This document shows, in pieces, positions 15,499 through 22,713 of a stretch of 23,081 nucleotides of DNA. Source of the stretch: an uncultured Actinomycetes bacterium (GTDB taxonomy: Bacteria; Actinomycetota; Actinomycetes; Nanopelagicales; Nanopelagicaceae). Both the position numbers and the translations under genes were made by a program. Numbering within the stretch: position 1 is the stretch's first letter; each line of letters opens with the position of its first letter. The DNA lies in assembly GCA_903953805.1 (NCBI GenBank), contig CAJBLC010000109.1, positions 1 to 23,081 of the forward strand, written 5' to 3'. Below the pieces are notes generated by a model. The model did no database searches. It saw nothing but the letters and a program-made list of their open reading frames with translations, and was not told the origin of the DNA.

Positions 15499-16354
15499 CG
15501 CTCTTTCGTCCAGCAAAGTAGGACCCAATGAGTACCAGCGGTAGCCCAATAACAAGGCCAAGCGTGAGTGGTTCACCCAAAATCAAGACACCTAAAAGAA
15601 CTGCGAATGCCGTATTGAGATAAGTCACGAGTGATGCTCGAGCCGGCCCAACTTCTTTTAAGAGTTGGAAGAAGAGAATAAAGGCGAGTGCCGTCGGGAA
15701 TAGTCCGAGCGTTAATTGTGAGGCAATGACCTTCGCACTTGGAGCGTGATCGGGAAGCGCAAAGAGCGCAAATGGGAGATAGAAGATTGAAGTAGTTGCC
15801 ATTGCTAGCCCATTGATTGCAATCGGGTCTATCTGCGGAATGTTGATTGTGACGGTCGCGACTGCAGTTGCGTAGCAAAGTGAGGCAAGAAGGATCATGC
15901 CAATCGCCAATGGATTTTGATTGGATCGGACACTTTCAATACCAACGACGAGGAGCACTCCCACAAAGCCGATCAACATTCCACCGAGTCGCTTGGAATG
16001 CCAGACAGTCTTATCACCATTGAAAGAGGCCAAGATAGAAGACCAAATGGGAACGGTTGCAACAAGTAAACCAGCTAATCCGGATGGAATCTTCTGTTCT
16101 GCTGATGTAATGAGTACCCAAGGAAGGAACATCTCAAGTACGGCATAAAGAAGAACGAAGTGATACTTCTTGAGCGCTGGAATGAGAGCTCCGCGACGAA
16201 GCGCAATCGGTATCAGAATCAACGCTCCGATAAATGTGCGCGATGAAACAATCACTGGTACGGAGAGTTCTCGCACGGAGACCTTGAGAAGCAGGTATGG
16301 GATACCCCAGAGAAGGCCTATCGCTATAAAGAGGAACCAGTTCTTCCTACTCAT
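15488..16354 (-). CDS. EamA/DMT family permease
   Basis: A 288-residue integral membrane protein with ten predicted helices formed by two EamA repeats (first about 1-135, second about 145-280). The second repeat has the typical RASLVTYLNTAFAVLLGVLILGEPLT stretch, and the C-terminus is short and basic. DMT permeases export or import many metabolites (amino acids, nucleotides, sugars); the substrate cannot be assigned. Its ATG overlaps the glgA stop by one base (TAATG), so it is translationally coupled to glycogen synthesis. Its 3' end overlaps era by 11 bp. Confidence 0.88.
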   Translation of the reverse strand: MSRKNWFLFIAIGLLWGIPYLLLKVSVRELSVPVIVSSRTFIGALILIPIALRRGALIPALKKYHFVLLYAVLEMFLPWVLITSAEQKIPSGLAGLLVATVPIWSSILASFNGDKTVWHSKRLGGMLIGFVGVLLVVGIESVRSNQNPLAIGMILLASLCYATAVATVTINIPQIDPIAINGLAMATTSIFYLPFALFALPDHAPSAKVIASQLTLGLFPTALAFILFFQLLKEVGPARASLVTYLNTAFAVLLGVLILGEPLTLGLVIGLPLVLIGSYFAGRKSVTQ

Positions 16355-17508
16355 TATTTCCGTTTCGCAATGATCTGGCCATAGAGCTCAATGGTTTGAT
16401 CCGCTATTGCGGACCATGAAAAATTCTCGATTGCTCGCTTGCGACCGGCTTTACCGTACTTCGCAAGAAGTTCTGGTTGTACAAGGAGTCTATTTGCCGC
16501 TTCTGCGAACTCTGATTCGAAGGATGTGCCATCGCCGTTGTAATCGACGAGCTCTCCAGTCACTCCGGCTTCCACAACTTCAGGAATTCCGCCCACTCGA
16601 GATGCAAGCACGGCAGTCTCGCATGCCATAGCCTCCAGATTCACAATTCCCAGAGGTTCGTAGATAGATGGGCATAGAAATAGCTCAGCCCCACTGAGGA
16701 GTACCTTCATCTGCGAGAGTTGAAGACGGTCTTCAATCCACCAGACATTTGAACGCTCGCTTTGAAGATCTTCGATGAGAGTCTTGATCTCTGCTCCGAT
16801 ACCAGGCTCATCTGGATTTCCGGCAGCAACGACGAGACCTACATCTGGGTTAACTGATTTCCAAGCCCGGAGCAAATGTGCAAGGCCCTTTTGGCGAGTG
16901 ATCCGTCCGATAAAGATTGCATAGCGGCCGTTGATACCAAAGGATTGGGCAACTGATGGATCAATCGTTGGCGCAAAATCTTCAGTGTCGACGCCATTAA
17001 GAATGACATGAACTTTCGCTGGATCTAATTGCGGATAGGCCTTTAAGACATCTGCTCTCATGCCATTGCTTACAGCGATAATCGCATCCGCTGCTTCATA
17101 GGCTGTCTTCTCTGCCCATGATGAAATTTGATATCCACCACCGAGTTGTTCTGCCTTCCAGGGGCGATCTGGTTCCAGTGAATGTGCAGTAATGACATGA
17201 GGAATGCCATGGAGAAGGCCACCAAGGTGACCAGCCATATTCGCATACCAAGTGTGCGAGTGAAGGAGGTCGACTCCTTCAACTGCTTGAGCGATCTCAA
17301 TATCAGTTGCAAGGGCAGCGAGTGCGGGGTTGAGCGATGTGAATTCAGAAGGAAGTTGATGTGAGGTTGCATCTTCTCGAGCTGCACCGAATGAATGAAC
17401 GTCGACGTCGATCGATGATCGGAGCGCTTGGGTCAATTGGAGCGCATGAACTCCAGCTCCACCATAAATGTGTGGAGGCCACTCTTTTGTGATGAGGCCG
17501 ATCTTCAT
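16354..17508 (-). CDS. glgA: GT4 glycogen synthase / maltose-1-phosphate synthase
   Basis: A 384-residue GT4 glycosyltransferase of the actinobacterial GlgA type. In Mycobacterium the equivalent enzyme (GlgM, Rv1212c) joins ADP-glucose and glucose-1-phosphate to make maltose-1-phosphate for the GlgE pathway, so glgM is an equally good name. Seen: KEWPPHIYGGAGVH at the N-terminus, SHTWYANMAGHL, the donor site around GRITRQKGL, and the E-x7-E motif in PSIYEPLGIVNLEAMA. The length (about 385) matches GlgM and is shorter than GT5 glycogen synthases (about 480). It is divergent from glgC with 45 bp between, as in Mycobacterium. An AAGGAAG element precedes the ATG. The gene encoding GlgE is not in the window. 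Confidence 0.92.
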   Translation of the reverse strand: MKIGLITKEWPPHIYGGAGVHALQLTQALRSSIDVDVHSFGAAREDATSHQLPSEFTSLNPALAALATDIEIAQAVEGVDLLHSHTWYANMAGHLGGLLHGIPHVITAHSLEPDRPWKAEQLGGGYQISSWAEKTAYEAADAIIAVSNGMRADVLKAYPQLDPAKVHVILNGVDTEDFAPTIDPSVAQSFGINGRYAIFIGRITRQKGLAHLLRAWKSVNPDVGLVVAAGNPDEPGIGAEIKTLIEDLQSERSNVWWIEDRLQLSQMKVLLSGAELFLCPSIYEPLGIVNLEAMACETAVLASRVGGIPEVVEAGVTGELVDYNGDGTSFESEFAEAANRLLVQPELLAKYGKAGRKRAIENFSWSAIADQTIELYGQIIAKRK

Positions 17509-17537
17509 TTCTGCTCACTTCCTTGATGCGATGGGTA

Positions 17538-17543
17538 AGGGTA
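17538..17543 (-). promoter_or_regulatory. Candidate -10 box of glgA
   Basis: The minus strand reads TACCCT, about 30 bases before the glgA ATG, leaving a leader of some 23 nt that contains the AAGGAAG ribosome binding site. It shares two base pairs with the glgC -10 box on the other strand. Confidence 0.35.
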
Positions 17544-17547
17544 TCCT
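17542..17547 (+). promoter_or_regulatory. Leaderless -10 box of glgC
   Basis: TATCCT, then TAACCC, then ATG at 17554: the same hexamer and spacing as before sepH. There is no Shine-Dalgarno. The box lies in the inverted repeat 17531-17555. Confidence 0.55.
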
Positions 17548-17553
17548 TAACCC

Positions 17554-18780
17554 ATGAGCCGCCGCGAAGTTCCCCTAGGAATTGTCCTTGCTGGTGGCGA
17601 GGGAAAGCGGTTAATGCCCCTGACAGCAGATCGCGCAAAGCCTGCAGTCCCATTTGGTGGGGCATACCGCCTCGTTGATTTTGTTCTCTCGAACTTGGTG
17701 AATGCCGATCTCCGTAAGATTGCGGTACTGACTCAATATAAGTCACACTCCCTTGATCGTCACATCACAACGACATGGCGGATGTCGACTTTGCTCGGAA
17801 ATTACATCACGCCAGTTCCAGCGCAACAACGTCTCGGGCCTCGTTGGTATACAGGTTCAGCCGATGCCATTCTCCAAAATTTCAATCTCATCCATGATGA
17901 AAATCCGAACCATGTGCTTGTCTTTGGTGCCGATCACGTTTATCGGATGGATCCAGAGCAGATGTTTGATTTCCACTTGGAGACTGGAGCGGGTGTAACT
18001 GTCGCGGCCATTCGGGTGAAACGATCTGAGGCATCTGAATTCGGTTGCATTGAACTCGCAGATGATGGAATCACCATTAAGGCCTTCCACGAGAAGCCAG
18101 AGAATCCTCCGGCGATGCCGGGAAATCCTGACTACACATTAGTCTCTATGGGAAATTACATCTTTAAGCGCGATGTGATGGAAGATGCCTTGCTCGCTGA
18201 TGCCGATGATTTAGAGAGTCGCCATGATCTCGGCGGAAATATCATTCCGATGCTGACCGCTATGGGCAAAGCGCGCGCATACGATTTTGCGAATAACCAT
18301 GTGCCCGGTGAAACTGACCGCGATAAGGGTTATTGGCGCGATGTAGGTAGCATCGATGCTTACTACGACGCGCATATGGATCTCGTCTCGATCCATCCAA
18401 TCTTCAATCTCTATAACCGTGATTGGCCGTTGCTCACCAATCCTCCTTCATTGCCGCCAGCAAAGTTCTCCGAAAATGGTTCAGCAGTCGACTCGATTGT
18501 TGGAGCTGGTTCAATCGTCGCAGGCGGACGTATGGAGCGAAGCGTCGCATCCTTTGATGTCCATGTTGGAGCGCATGCCATTGTTCAAGGTGCAGTACTT
18601 ATGCCATCGGTCCGAATCGGTCACGGTGCAATTGTTCGTAATGCGATTCTTGATAAGAATGTCGTTGTCGAGCCAGGCGCTCAGATCGGCGTTGATTTAG
18701 AGCGCGATCGATTGAAATACACCGTCTCGCCTTCTGGCATTGTTGTTGTTGGAAAAGGCGAGATCGTTACCAATTCGTAG
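17554..18780 (+). CDS. glgC: Glucose-1-phosphate adenylyltransferase
   Basis: Makes ADP-glucose from glucose-1-phosphate and ATP, the committed step to glycogen. The 408 residues open with IVLAGGEGKRLMPLTADRAKPAVPFGG (10-36), the nucleotide-binding signature of the family. Further on are FGADHVYRMD, the sugar-phosphate region around EKPENPPAMPGNP, and SMGNYIFKRDVM. The C-terminal part is a left-handed beta-helix with hexapeptide-like repeats (SIVGAGSIVAGGRM... VRIGHGAIVRNAILDKNVVVEPGAQIG). Length is typical. It is divergent from glgA. Its 3' end overlaps the end of xylB by 14 bp. Confidence 0.95.
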   Translation: MSRREVPLGIVLAGGEGKRLMPLTADRAKPAVPFGGAYRLVDFVLSNLVNADLRKIAVLTQYKSHSLDRHITTTWRMSTLLGNYITPVPAQQRLGPRWYTGSADAILQNFNLIHDENPNHVLVFGADHVYRMDPEQMFDFHLETGAGVTVAAIRVKRSEASEFGCIELADDGITIKAFHEKPENPPAMPGNPDYTLVSMGNYIFKRDVMEDALLADADDLESRHDLGGNIIPMLTAMGKARAYDFANNHVPGETDRDKGYWRDVGSIDAYYDAHMDLVSIHPIFNLYNRDWPLLTNPPSLPPAKFSENGSAVDSIVGAGSIVAGGRMERSVASFDVHVGAHAIVQGAVLMPSVRIGHGAIVRNAILDKNVVVEPGAQIGVDLERDRLKYTVSPSGIVVVGKGEIVTNS

Positions 18781-20158
18781 TTCTGTCGCGTAACTTTCGA
18801 TAACGTTCAAGTACTTCTGGCGTATATGGTGCATTAACTCTCTCTACCTCGCCGAGATCCCAAACGGGAGCGCTCTCTCCACCAAGTACTACCCACGCAG
18901 CTTGTCTCGCCGCACCATTCGCCACATATTCTCCAGCAGGTGGAATGAGAACTTCTCGGCCGAAGAGAGAGGCAGCAATCTTTCCTACGGCGGGATTCTT
19001 CGCGGCCCCACCGATAAGGAGAATTCGATTTACTGCGACGCCACGTGAGGTCAGTGATTGCGCGGCATCGACAAGTCCACTGAGCATTCCTTCAATATAT
19101 GCGCGTGCAATATCGGCGCGATTGGAATTTTCCAAAGTCAATCCAGCAAGGACACCTGTTGCCTCTGGGCGATTCGGAGTGCGTTCACCTTCAAAATAAG
19201 GAAGCAGGCTAAGACCGTGTGCTCCTGGTTCTGCTTGAAGGGCAAGTTCGCCGAGCTCTTCATGAGTGCATTGCAGAATCGCAGTTGCGGCATCAAGAAT
19301 GCGGGCTGCATTTAATGTGCAGACTAGCGGCAAGAAACGTCCCGTGAGATCGGCAAAACCGGCGACTTCACCGGTTGCATCGTGAGTAGAAGTATCTGAG
19401 ACAGCGAAGGCAGTTCCACTCGTTCCAAGGGAGACGATCAGATCCCCAGGTTCTGCCTGAAGACCAAATGCAGCACCAGCATTATCACCGGCACCTGCAC
19501 CGATAAGAAGTGATTCCGATGCGCGCAGACCAACGTCATTACGTGAAATGATTTTAGGTAGGTAGATATCCTGATCAATGTGAAAGATTCTCTGAAAAAG
19601 TTCACGATCATATTCGGATGTGACTGGATTGAAATAGCCAGTTCCGGATGCATCACTTCGGTCGGTGAAGATCTCATGGATATCGTTGCTCCGGCTTAGC
19701 TTCCACGAGAGCCAATCATGGGGGAGACAGATCGCCGCAACTCGCTGAGCGTTTTCGGGCTCGTTCTCTAAGAGCCAGCGAACCTTGCTGGCGGTAAAGG
19801 AGGCGACAAGTGTGGAGCCGGTACGGTCTGCAATATCTGGATTCTCTTGATTGATCGCCCGTGCGGCTGCAGCTGATCTCGTGTCATTCCAGAGCAATGC
19901 TGGGCGAATGAGATTTCCGTTGGAGTCGAGAGTCACCATGCCATGTTGTTGGCCACCAATCGAGATCGCCGAGACATCGCCGAGACCTCCTGCACTTGCT
20001 ATCGCTTGCTGGAGGGCGAGCCACCATTGCTCAGGATCTACCTCGGTGCCTGGTGGGTGGGGAGCCCGGCCTTCACGTACCAAGCGGCCAGTTTGGGCAT
20101 CTCGAATAACGATTTTTACAGATTGAGTTGAGCTATCGACACCGGCGACTAGAGGCAT
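18767..20158 (-). CDS. xylB: Xylulokinase (FGGY carbohydrate kinase)
   Basis: Phosphorylates D-xylulose to xylulose-5-phosphate, feeding the pentose phosphate pathway. The 463 residues are normal for XylB. Seen: GVDSSTQSVK (6-15), substrate-side ISIGGQQHGMV (66-75), WNDTRS (90-95), the catalytic aspartate D225 in GAGDNAGAAFG, SLGTSGTAF (243-251), and the ATP-binding LLIGGAAKNPAVGKIAASLFG region. The QQHGM motif favours xylulokinase over other FGGY kinases, though related pentulose kinases cannot be fully excluded. TACCCT six bases before the ATG and a palindromic operator candidate just upstream suggest regulated, leaderless expression. No xylose isomerase or transporter gene lies in the window. 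Confidence 0.9.
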   Translation of the reverse strand: MPLVAGVDSSTQSVKIVIRDAQTGRLVREGRAPHPPGTEVDPEQWWLALQQAIASAGGLGDVSAISIGGQQHGMVTLDSNGNLIRPALLWNDTRSAAAARAINQENPDIADRTGSTLVASFTASKVRWLLENEPENAQRVAAICLPHDWLSWKLSRSNDIHEIFTDRSDASGTGYFNPVTSEYDRELFQRIFHIDQDIYLPKIISRNDVGLRASESLLIGAGAGDNAGAAFGLQAEPGDLIVSLGTSGTAFAVSDTSTHDATGEVAGFADLTGRFLPLVCTLNAARILDAATAILQCTHEELGELALQAEPGAHGLSLLPYFEGERTPNRPEATGVLAGLTLENSNRADIARAYIEGMLSGLVDAAQSLTSRGVAVNRILLIGGAAKNPAVGKIAASLFGREVLIPPAGEYVANGAARQAAWVVLGGESAPVWDLGEVERVNAPYTPEVLERYRKLRDRTTNW

Positions 20159-20164
20159 GGGGCA

Positions 20165-20170
20165 AGGGTA
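20165..20170 (-). promoter_or_regulatory. Leaderless -10 box of xylB
   Basis: The minus strand reads TACCCT, then TGCCCC, then the xylB ATG. It matches TANNNT at the recurrent six-base spacing and has no Shine-Dalgarno. The palindrome at 20180-20193 covers the -35 area of this promoter. Confidence 0.5.
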
Positions 20171-20179
20171 GACTTAAGA

Positions 20180-20193
20180 GGTCAACGTTGACC
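20180..20193. promoter_or_regulatory. Perfect 14-bp palindrome, candidate LacI-family operator for xylB
   Basis: GGTCAACGTTGACC is a perfect palindrome with a central CG, the form typical of LacI/GalR-type operators. It starts nine bases upstream of the xylB -10 box and so overlaps its -35 region, a repressing position. It is also about 65 bp upstream of the phosphofructokinase start. No regulator gene is in the window. Confidence 0.5.
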
Positions 20194-20199
20194 ATCGTG

Positions 20200-20224
20200 G
20201 TTGCTCTCTGGGGCGACTTTTTTT
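20200..20224 (+). terminator. Weak hairpin followed by seven Ts upstream of the phosphofructokinase gene
   Basis: GTTGC (20200-20204) can pair with GCGAC (20213-20217, one G-U) with an 8-base loop, followed directly by seven Ts (20218-20224). This looks like a weak intrinsic terminator or attenuator on the plus strand. The stem is short and no upstream plus-strand gene needs ending, so it may be chance. Confidence 0.2.
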
Positions 20225-20258
20225 ACCAAATATTTATCGACCACATTTGGAGATTTTC

Positions 20259-21284
20259 ATGCGTATTGGTGTTCTAACTGGCGGCGGAGATTGCCCTGGC
20301 CTTAATGGAGTTATTCGTGCAGCAGTCACGAAGGGTGTCAAAGAATATGGCTATGACTTTGTAGGCTTCCGCGATGGCTGGAAGGGACCGCTTGAAGGTC
20401 TCACTATGGAGCTCAATCTCGAGACTGTTCGCGATATCTTGCCTAAAGGTGGAACCATCCTTGGATCCTCACGTACCAATCCATTTAAGATCGATGGTGG
20501 CGTTGAGAAGATCAAAGAGAATCTCGCGAAGCATGGAATTGATGCACTCATTGCTATCGGAGGCGAAGACACTCTTGGAGTTGCGACAAAGCTCGACGCT
20601 CTTGGCGTCAAAGTAATTGGCGTTCCAAAGACTATTGATAATGATCTCAATAACACTGATTACACATTTGGTTTCGACACCGCCGTCAATGTTGCAGTTG
20701 AGGCGATCGATCGCCTCCACACCACGGCAGAGTCGCACCATCGTCCAATCGTTGTTGAAGTCATGGGCCGCCATGCTGGTTGGATTGCACTTCACTCCGG
20801 TATCGCAAGCAGCGGTGCAGCCGTACTCATCCCAGAAGTGAAATTTTCGGTTGAGAAGGTCTGTGAGTATGTTCTCTCATCATTCAAGGCGAATCGCGCA
20901 CCGATTATTGTTATTGCAGAAGGTGCCATTCCTCAGGATGGCGACATGGTGATCAAGGATCAGAGCCTCGATGCCTTCGGACACGTCAAGCTCTCTGGAA
21001 TCGGCGATTGGCTTGCCGCTGAAATTACTGAGAAGACAAAGTACGAGACTCGTTGCACCGTTCTAGGTCATATTCAGCGCGGTGGAACGCCAACCGCCTT
21101 TGACCGCGTTCTCTCAACTCGCTTTGGATTGCAAGCAATCACCGCTGTGCATGAGGGCGATTTCGGCAAGATGATGGCCCTTCACGGAACATCGATCGCT
21201 CGCGTTCCTCTTGCATCAGCAACCACTGAACTTAAGCTGGTTCAGCCTTCCCTCTACGCGGAAGCTGAGGTCTTCTTCGGATAA
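20259..21284 (+). CDS. pfkA: 6-phosphofructokinase with PPi-type active-site residues
   Basis: Phosphorylates fructose-6-phosphate to fructose-1,6-bisphosphate. Starting at MRIGVLTGGGDCPG (ATG 20259, with GGAG at 20249-20252) gives 341 residues; an upstream in-frame TTG at 20247 is less likely because it falls on the ribosome binding site. Numbering matches E. coli PfkA: D104 in GGEDT (101-105) where ATP enzymes have Gly, K124 in VPKTIDND where ATP enzymes usually have Gly, and catalytic D127. D104 plus K124 is the signature of pyrophosphate-dependent PFK such as that of Amycolatopsis methanolica. Also seen: EVMGRHAGWIAL and GHIQRGGTPTAFDR. Some actinobacterial ATP enzymes may share parts of this pattern, so donor specificity is inferred. 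Confidence 0.93.
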   Translation: MRIGVLTGGGDCPGLNGVIRAAVTKGVKEYGYDFVGFRDGWKGPLEGLTMELNLETVRDILPKGGTILGSSRTNPFKIDGGVEKIKENLAKHGIDALIAIGGEDTLGVATKLDALGVKVIGVPKTIDNDLNNTDYTFGFDTAVNVAVEAIDRLHTTAESHHRPIVVEVMGRHAGWIALHSGIASSGAAVLIPEVKFSVEKVCEYVLSSFKANRAPIIVIAEGAIPQDGDMVIKDQSLDAFGHVKLSGIGDWLAAEITEKTKYETRCTVLGHIQRGGTPTAFDRVLSTRFGLQAITAVHEGDFGKMMALHGTSIARVPLASATTELKLVQPSLYAEAEVFFG

Positions 21285-21313
21285 TTACTCAGCGAGAGCT
21301 GCGTAAGAATCCG

Positions 21314-21319
21314 TACGAT
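21314..21319 (+). promoter_or_regulatory. Leaderless -10 box of the DAHP synthase gene
   Basis: TACGAT, then TCAATC, then ATG at 21326. It lies in the 41-bp gap after the phosphofructokinase gene, and no Shine-Dalgarno is present, so the gene probably has its own leaderless transcript. Confidence 0.5.
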
Positions 21320-21325
21320 TCAATC

Positions 21326-22669
21326 ATGACAACTTTGGATAATCTCTTCACTCCTGGCCTTGTGGCTGCTCAACAACCTCAATGGCCAGGGGGAGTAGAT
21401 GGCGATGCAGTAAAAGCTGCGGTATCTACGCTCTCAAAGTTGCCACCACTTGTCTTCGCCGGTGAATGCGACAATCTCAAAGCGCGCATTGCACTTGCCC
21501 AAGAAGGTAAAGCCTTCTGGCTGCAAGGCGGCGATTGCGCGGAGACATTTGTAGCCGCAACTGCCGATTCGATTCGTAACCGAATTAAGACGATCCTTCA
21601 AATGGCAGCTGTACTTCAATACTTTGCCAGCCTTCCTGTCATCAAAGTTGGTCGCATGGCGGGTCAATTTGCTAAGCCACGTAGCAACAATGATGAGACT
21701 CGTGATGGCGTCACTCTTCCTGCTTATCGAGGAGACGCCGTTAATGATCTTGAGTTCACGCTCGAGGCTCGCACTCCTAACCCAGATCGCTTAGTACAGG
21801 TGTACAACACTTCTTCAGCGACTCTCAACTTGGTTCGCGCTTTCACGCAAGGTGGTTTTGCCGATCTTCGTCAGGTTCACACGTGGAATAAGGGTTTTGC
21901 AAATGATCCTCGATTTGGTGCACGTTACGAAGAGATGGCGAATGAAATTAGTCGCGCCCTCGCCTTTATGGAATCAGCGGGTGTTGATCCAGAGTCTTTC
22001 AAATCTGTAGATTTCTATTCAAGTCATGAAGCTCTTATTTTGGAATACGAGCGCCCATTAACTCGTATTGACTCTCGAACCAACCTTCCCTATGACGTAT
22101 CGGCCCACTTCTTGTGGATCGGTGAACGCACTCGCCAGATGGATGGCGCGCACATGGACTTTGCTTCAAAGATTCAGAATCCAATCGGTATTAAGCTCGG
22201 CCCGAAGACCACTCCAGAAGATGCACTCGCAATGATTGCAAAGCTCAATCCAACAAATGAGCCTGGACGCCTCACATTTATCACTCGAATGGGTGCTGGT
22301 TTGATTCGTGAGAAACTTCCGCCACTTCTCAAGGCGGTAACTGAGAGCGGTGCAAAGGTTCTCTGGGTCTGTGACCCTATGCATGGGAATACCTTTGAAA
22401 GCTCAACAGGTTACAAGACCCGTCGCTTCGAAGATGTTATGGATGAAGTCCGCGGCTTCTTTGAATCTCATAAGGCTGCTGGAACACATCCTGGTGGAGT
22501 TCATATCGAACTTACCGGTGATGATGTTACGGAGTGCCTTGGCGGAGGAGAGCAGATCTCTGAAGAGGATCTCGCTTCACGATATGAATCTGCCTGTGAC
22601 CCACGTTTGAATCACACGCAATCATTGGAGCTAGCCTTCCTCGTAGCCGAGATGCTGCGCGACCGCTAA
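21326..22669 (+). CDS. aroG: 3-deoxy-7-phosphoheptulonate synthase, class II
   Basis: First step of the shikimate pathway: condenses phosphoenolpyruvate and erythrose-4-phosphate to DAHP. The 447 residues belong to the class II (plant/Mycobacterium) type, close to the roughly 460 of the M. tuberculosis enzyme. Seen: LQGGDCAETF (67-75) with metal ligand C71, KVGRMAGQFAKPRS (107-120) for PEP binding, HFLWIGERTRQMDGAH, KLGPKTTPEDAL, ITRMGAG, WVCDPMHGNT with the metal-binding histidine, and HIELTGDDVTECLGGG with the metal-binding glutamate. It follows pfkA by 41 bp and uses products of glycolysis and the pentose phosphate pathway, in line with its neighbours. Feedback control cannot be judged from sequence. 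Confidence 0.95.
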   Translation: MTTLDNLFTPGLVAAQQPQWPGGVDGDAVKAAVSTLSKLPPLVFAGECDNLKARIALAQEGKAFWLQGGDCAETFVAATADSIRNRIKTILQMAAVLQYFASLPVIKVGRMAGQFAKPRSNNDETRDGVTLPAYRGDAVNDLEFTLEARTPNPDRLVQVYNTSSATLNLVRAFTQGGFADLRQVHTWNKGFANDPRFGARYEEMANEISRALAFMESAGVDPESFKSVDFYSSHEALILEYERPLTRIDSRTNLPYDVSAHFLWIGERTRQMDGAHMDFASKIQNPIGIKLGPKTTPEDALAMIAKLNPTNEPGRLTFITRMGAGLIREKLPPLLKAVTESGAKVLWVCDPMHGNTFESSTGYKTRRFEDVMDEVRGFFESHKAAGTHPGGVHIELTGDDVTECLGGGEQISEEDLASRYESACDPRLNHTQSLELAFLVAEMLRDR

Positions 22670-22701
22670 AGCGGCATATTCCCAAGATATCTTCGCCGTA
22701 T

Positions 22702-22707
22702 TAGGGT
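22702..22707 (+). promoter_or_regulatory. Leaderless -10 box of the Ogt gene
   Basis: TAGGGT, then ATCTCT, then GTG at 22714, again the six-base spacing. A 10-bp palindrome AAGATATCTT (22684-22693) lies between the -10 and the -35 position. No terminator for the preceding gene was seen in this 44-bp gap. Confidence 0.45.
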
Positions 22708-22713
22708 ATCTCT

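Larger units (their letters stand above)
17531..17555. promoter_or_regulatory. Inverted repeat over the glgA/glgC divergent promoters
   Basis: Arms ATGGGTAAGG (17531-17540) and CCTTAACCCAT (17545-17555) are complementary with one bulged base, around a GTAT centre. The element covers the glgC -10 (TATCCT), the possible glgA -10 and the A and T of the glgC start codon, so it could be an operator or an RNA hairpin at the glgC 5' end. Confidence 0.45.

Noticed and set aside
22684..22693. 10-bp palindrome AAGATATCTT before ogt
   Set aside because: Short, AT-rich and single; alone it does not support an operator call.
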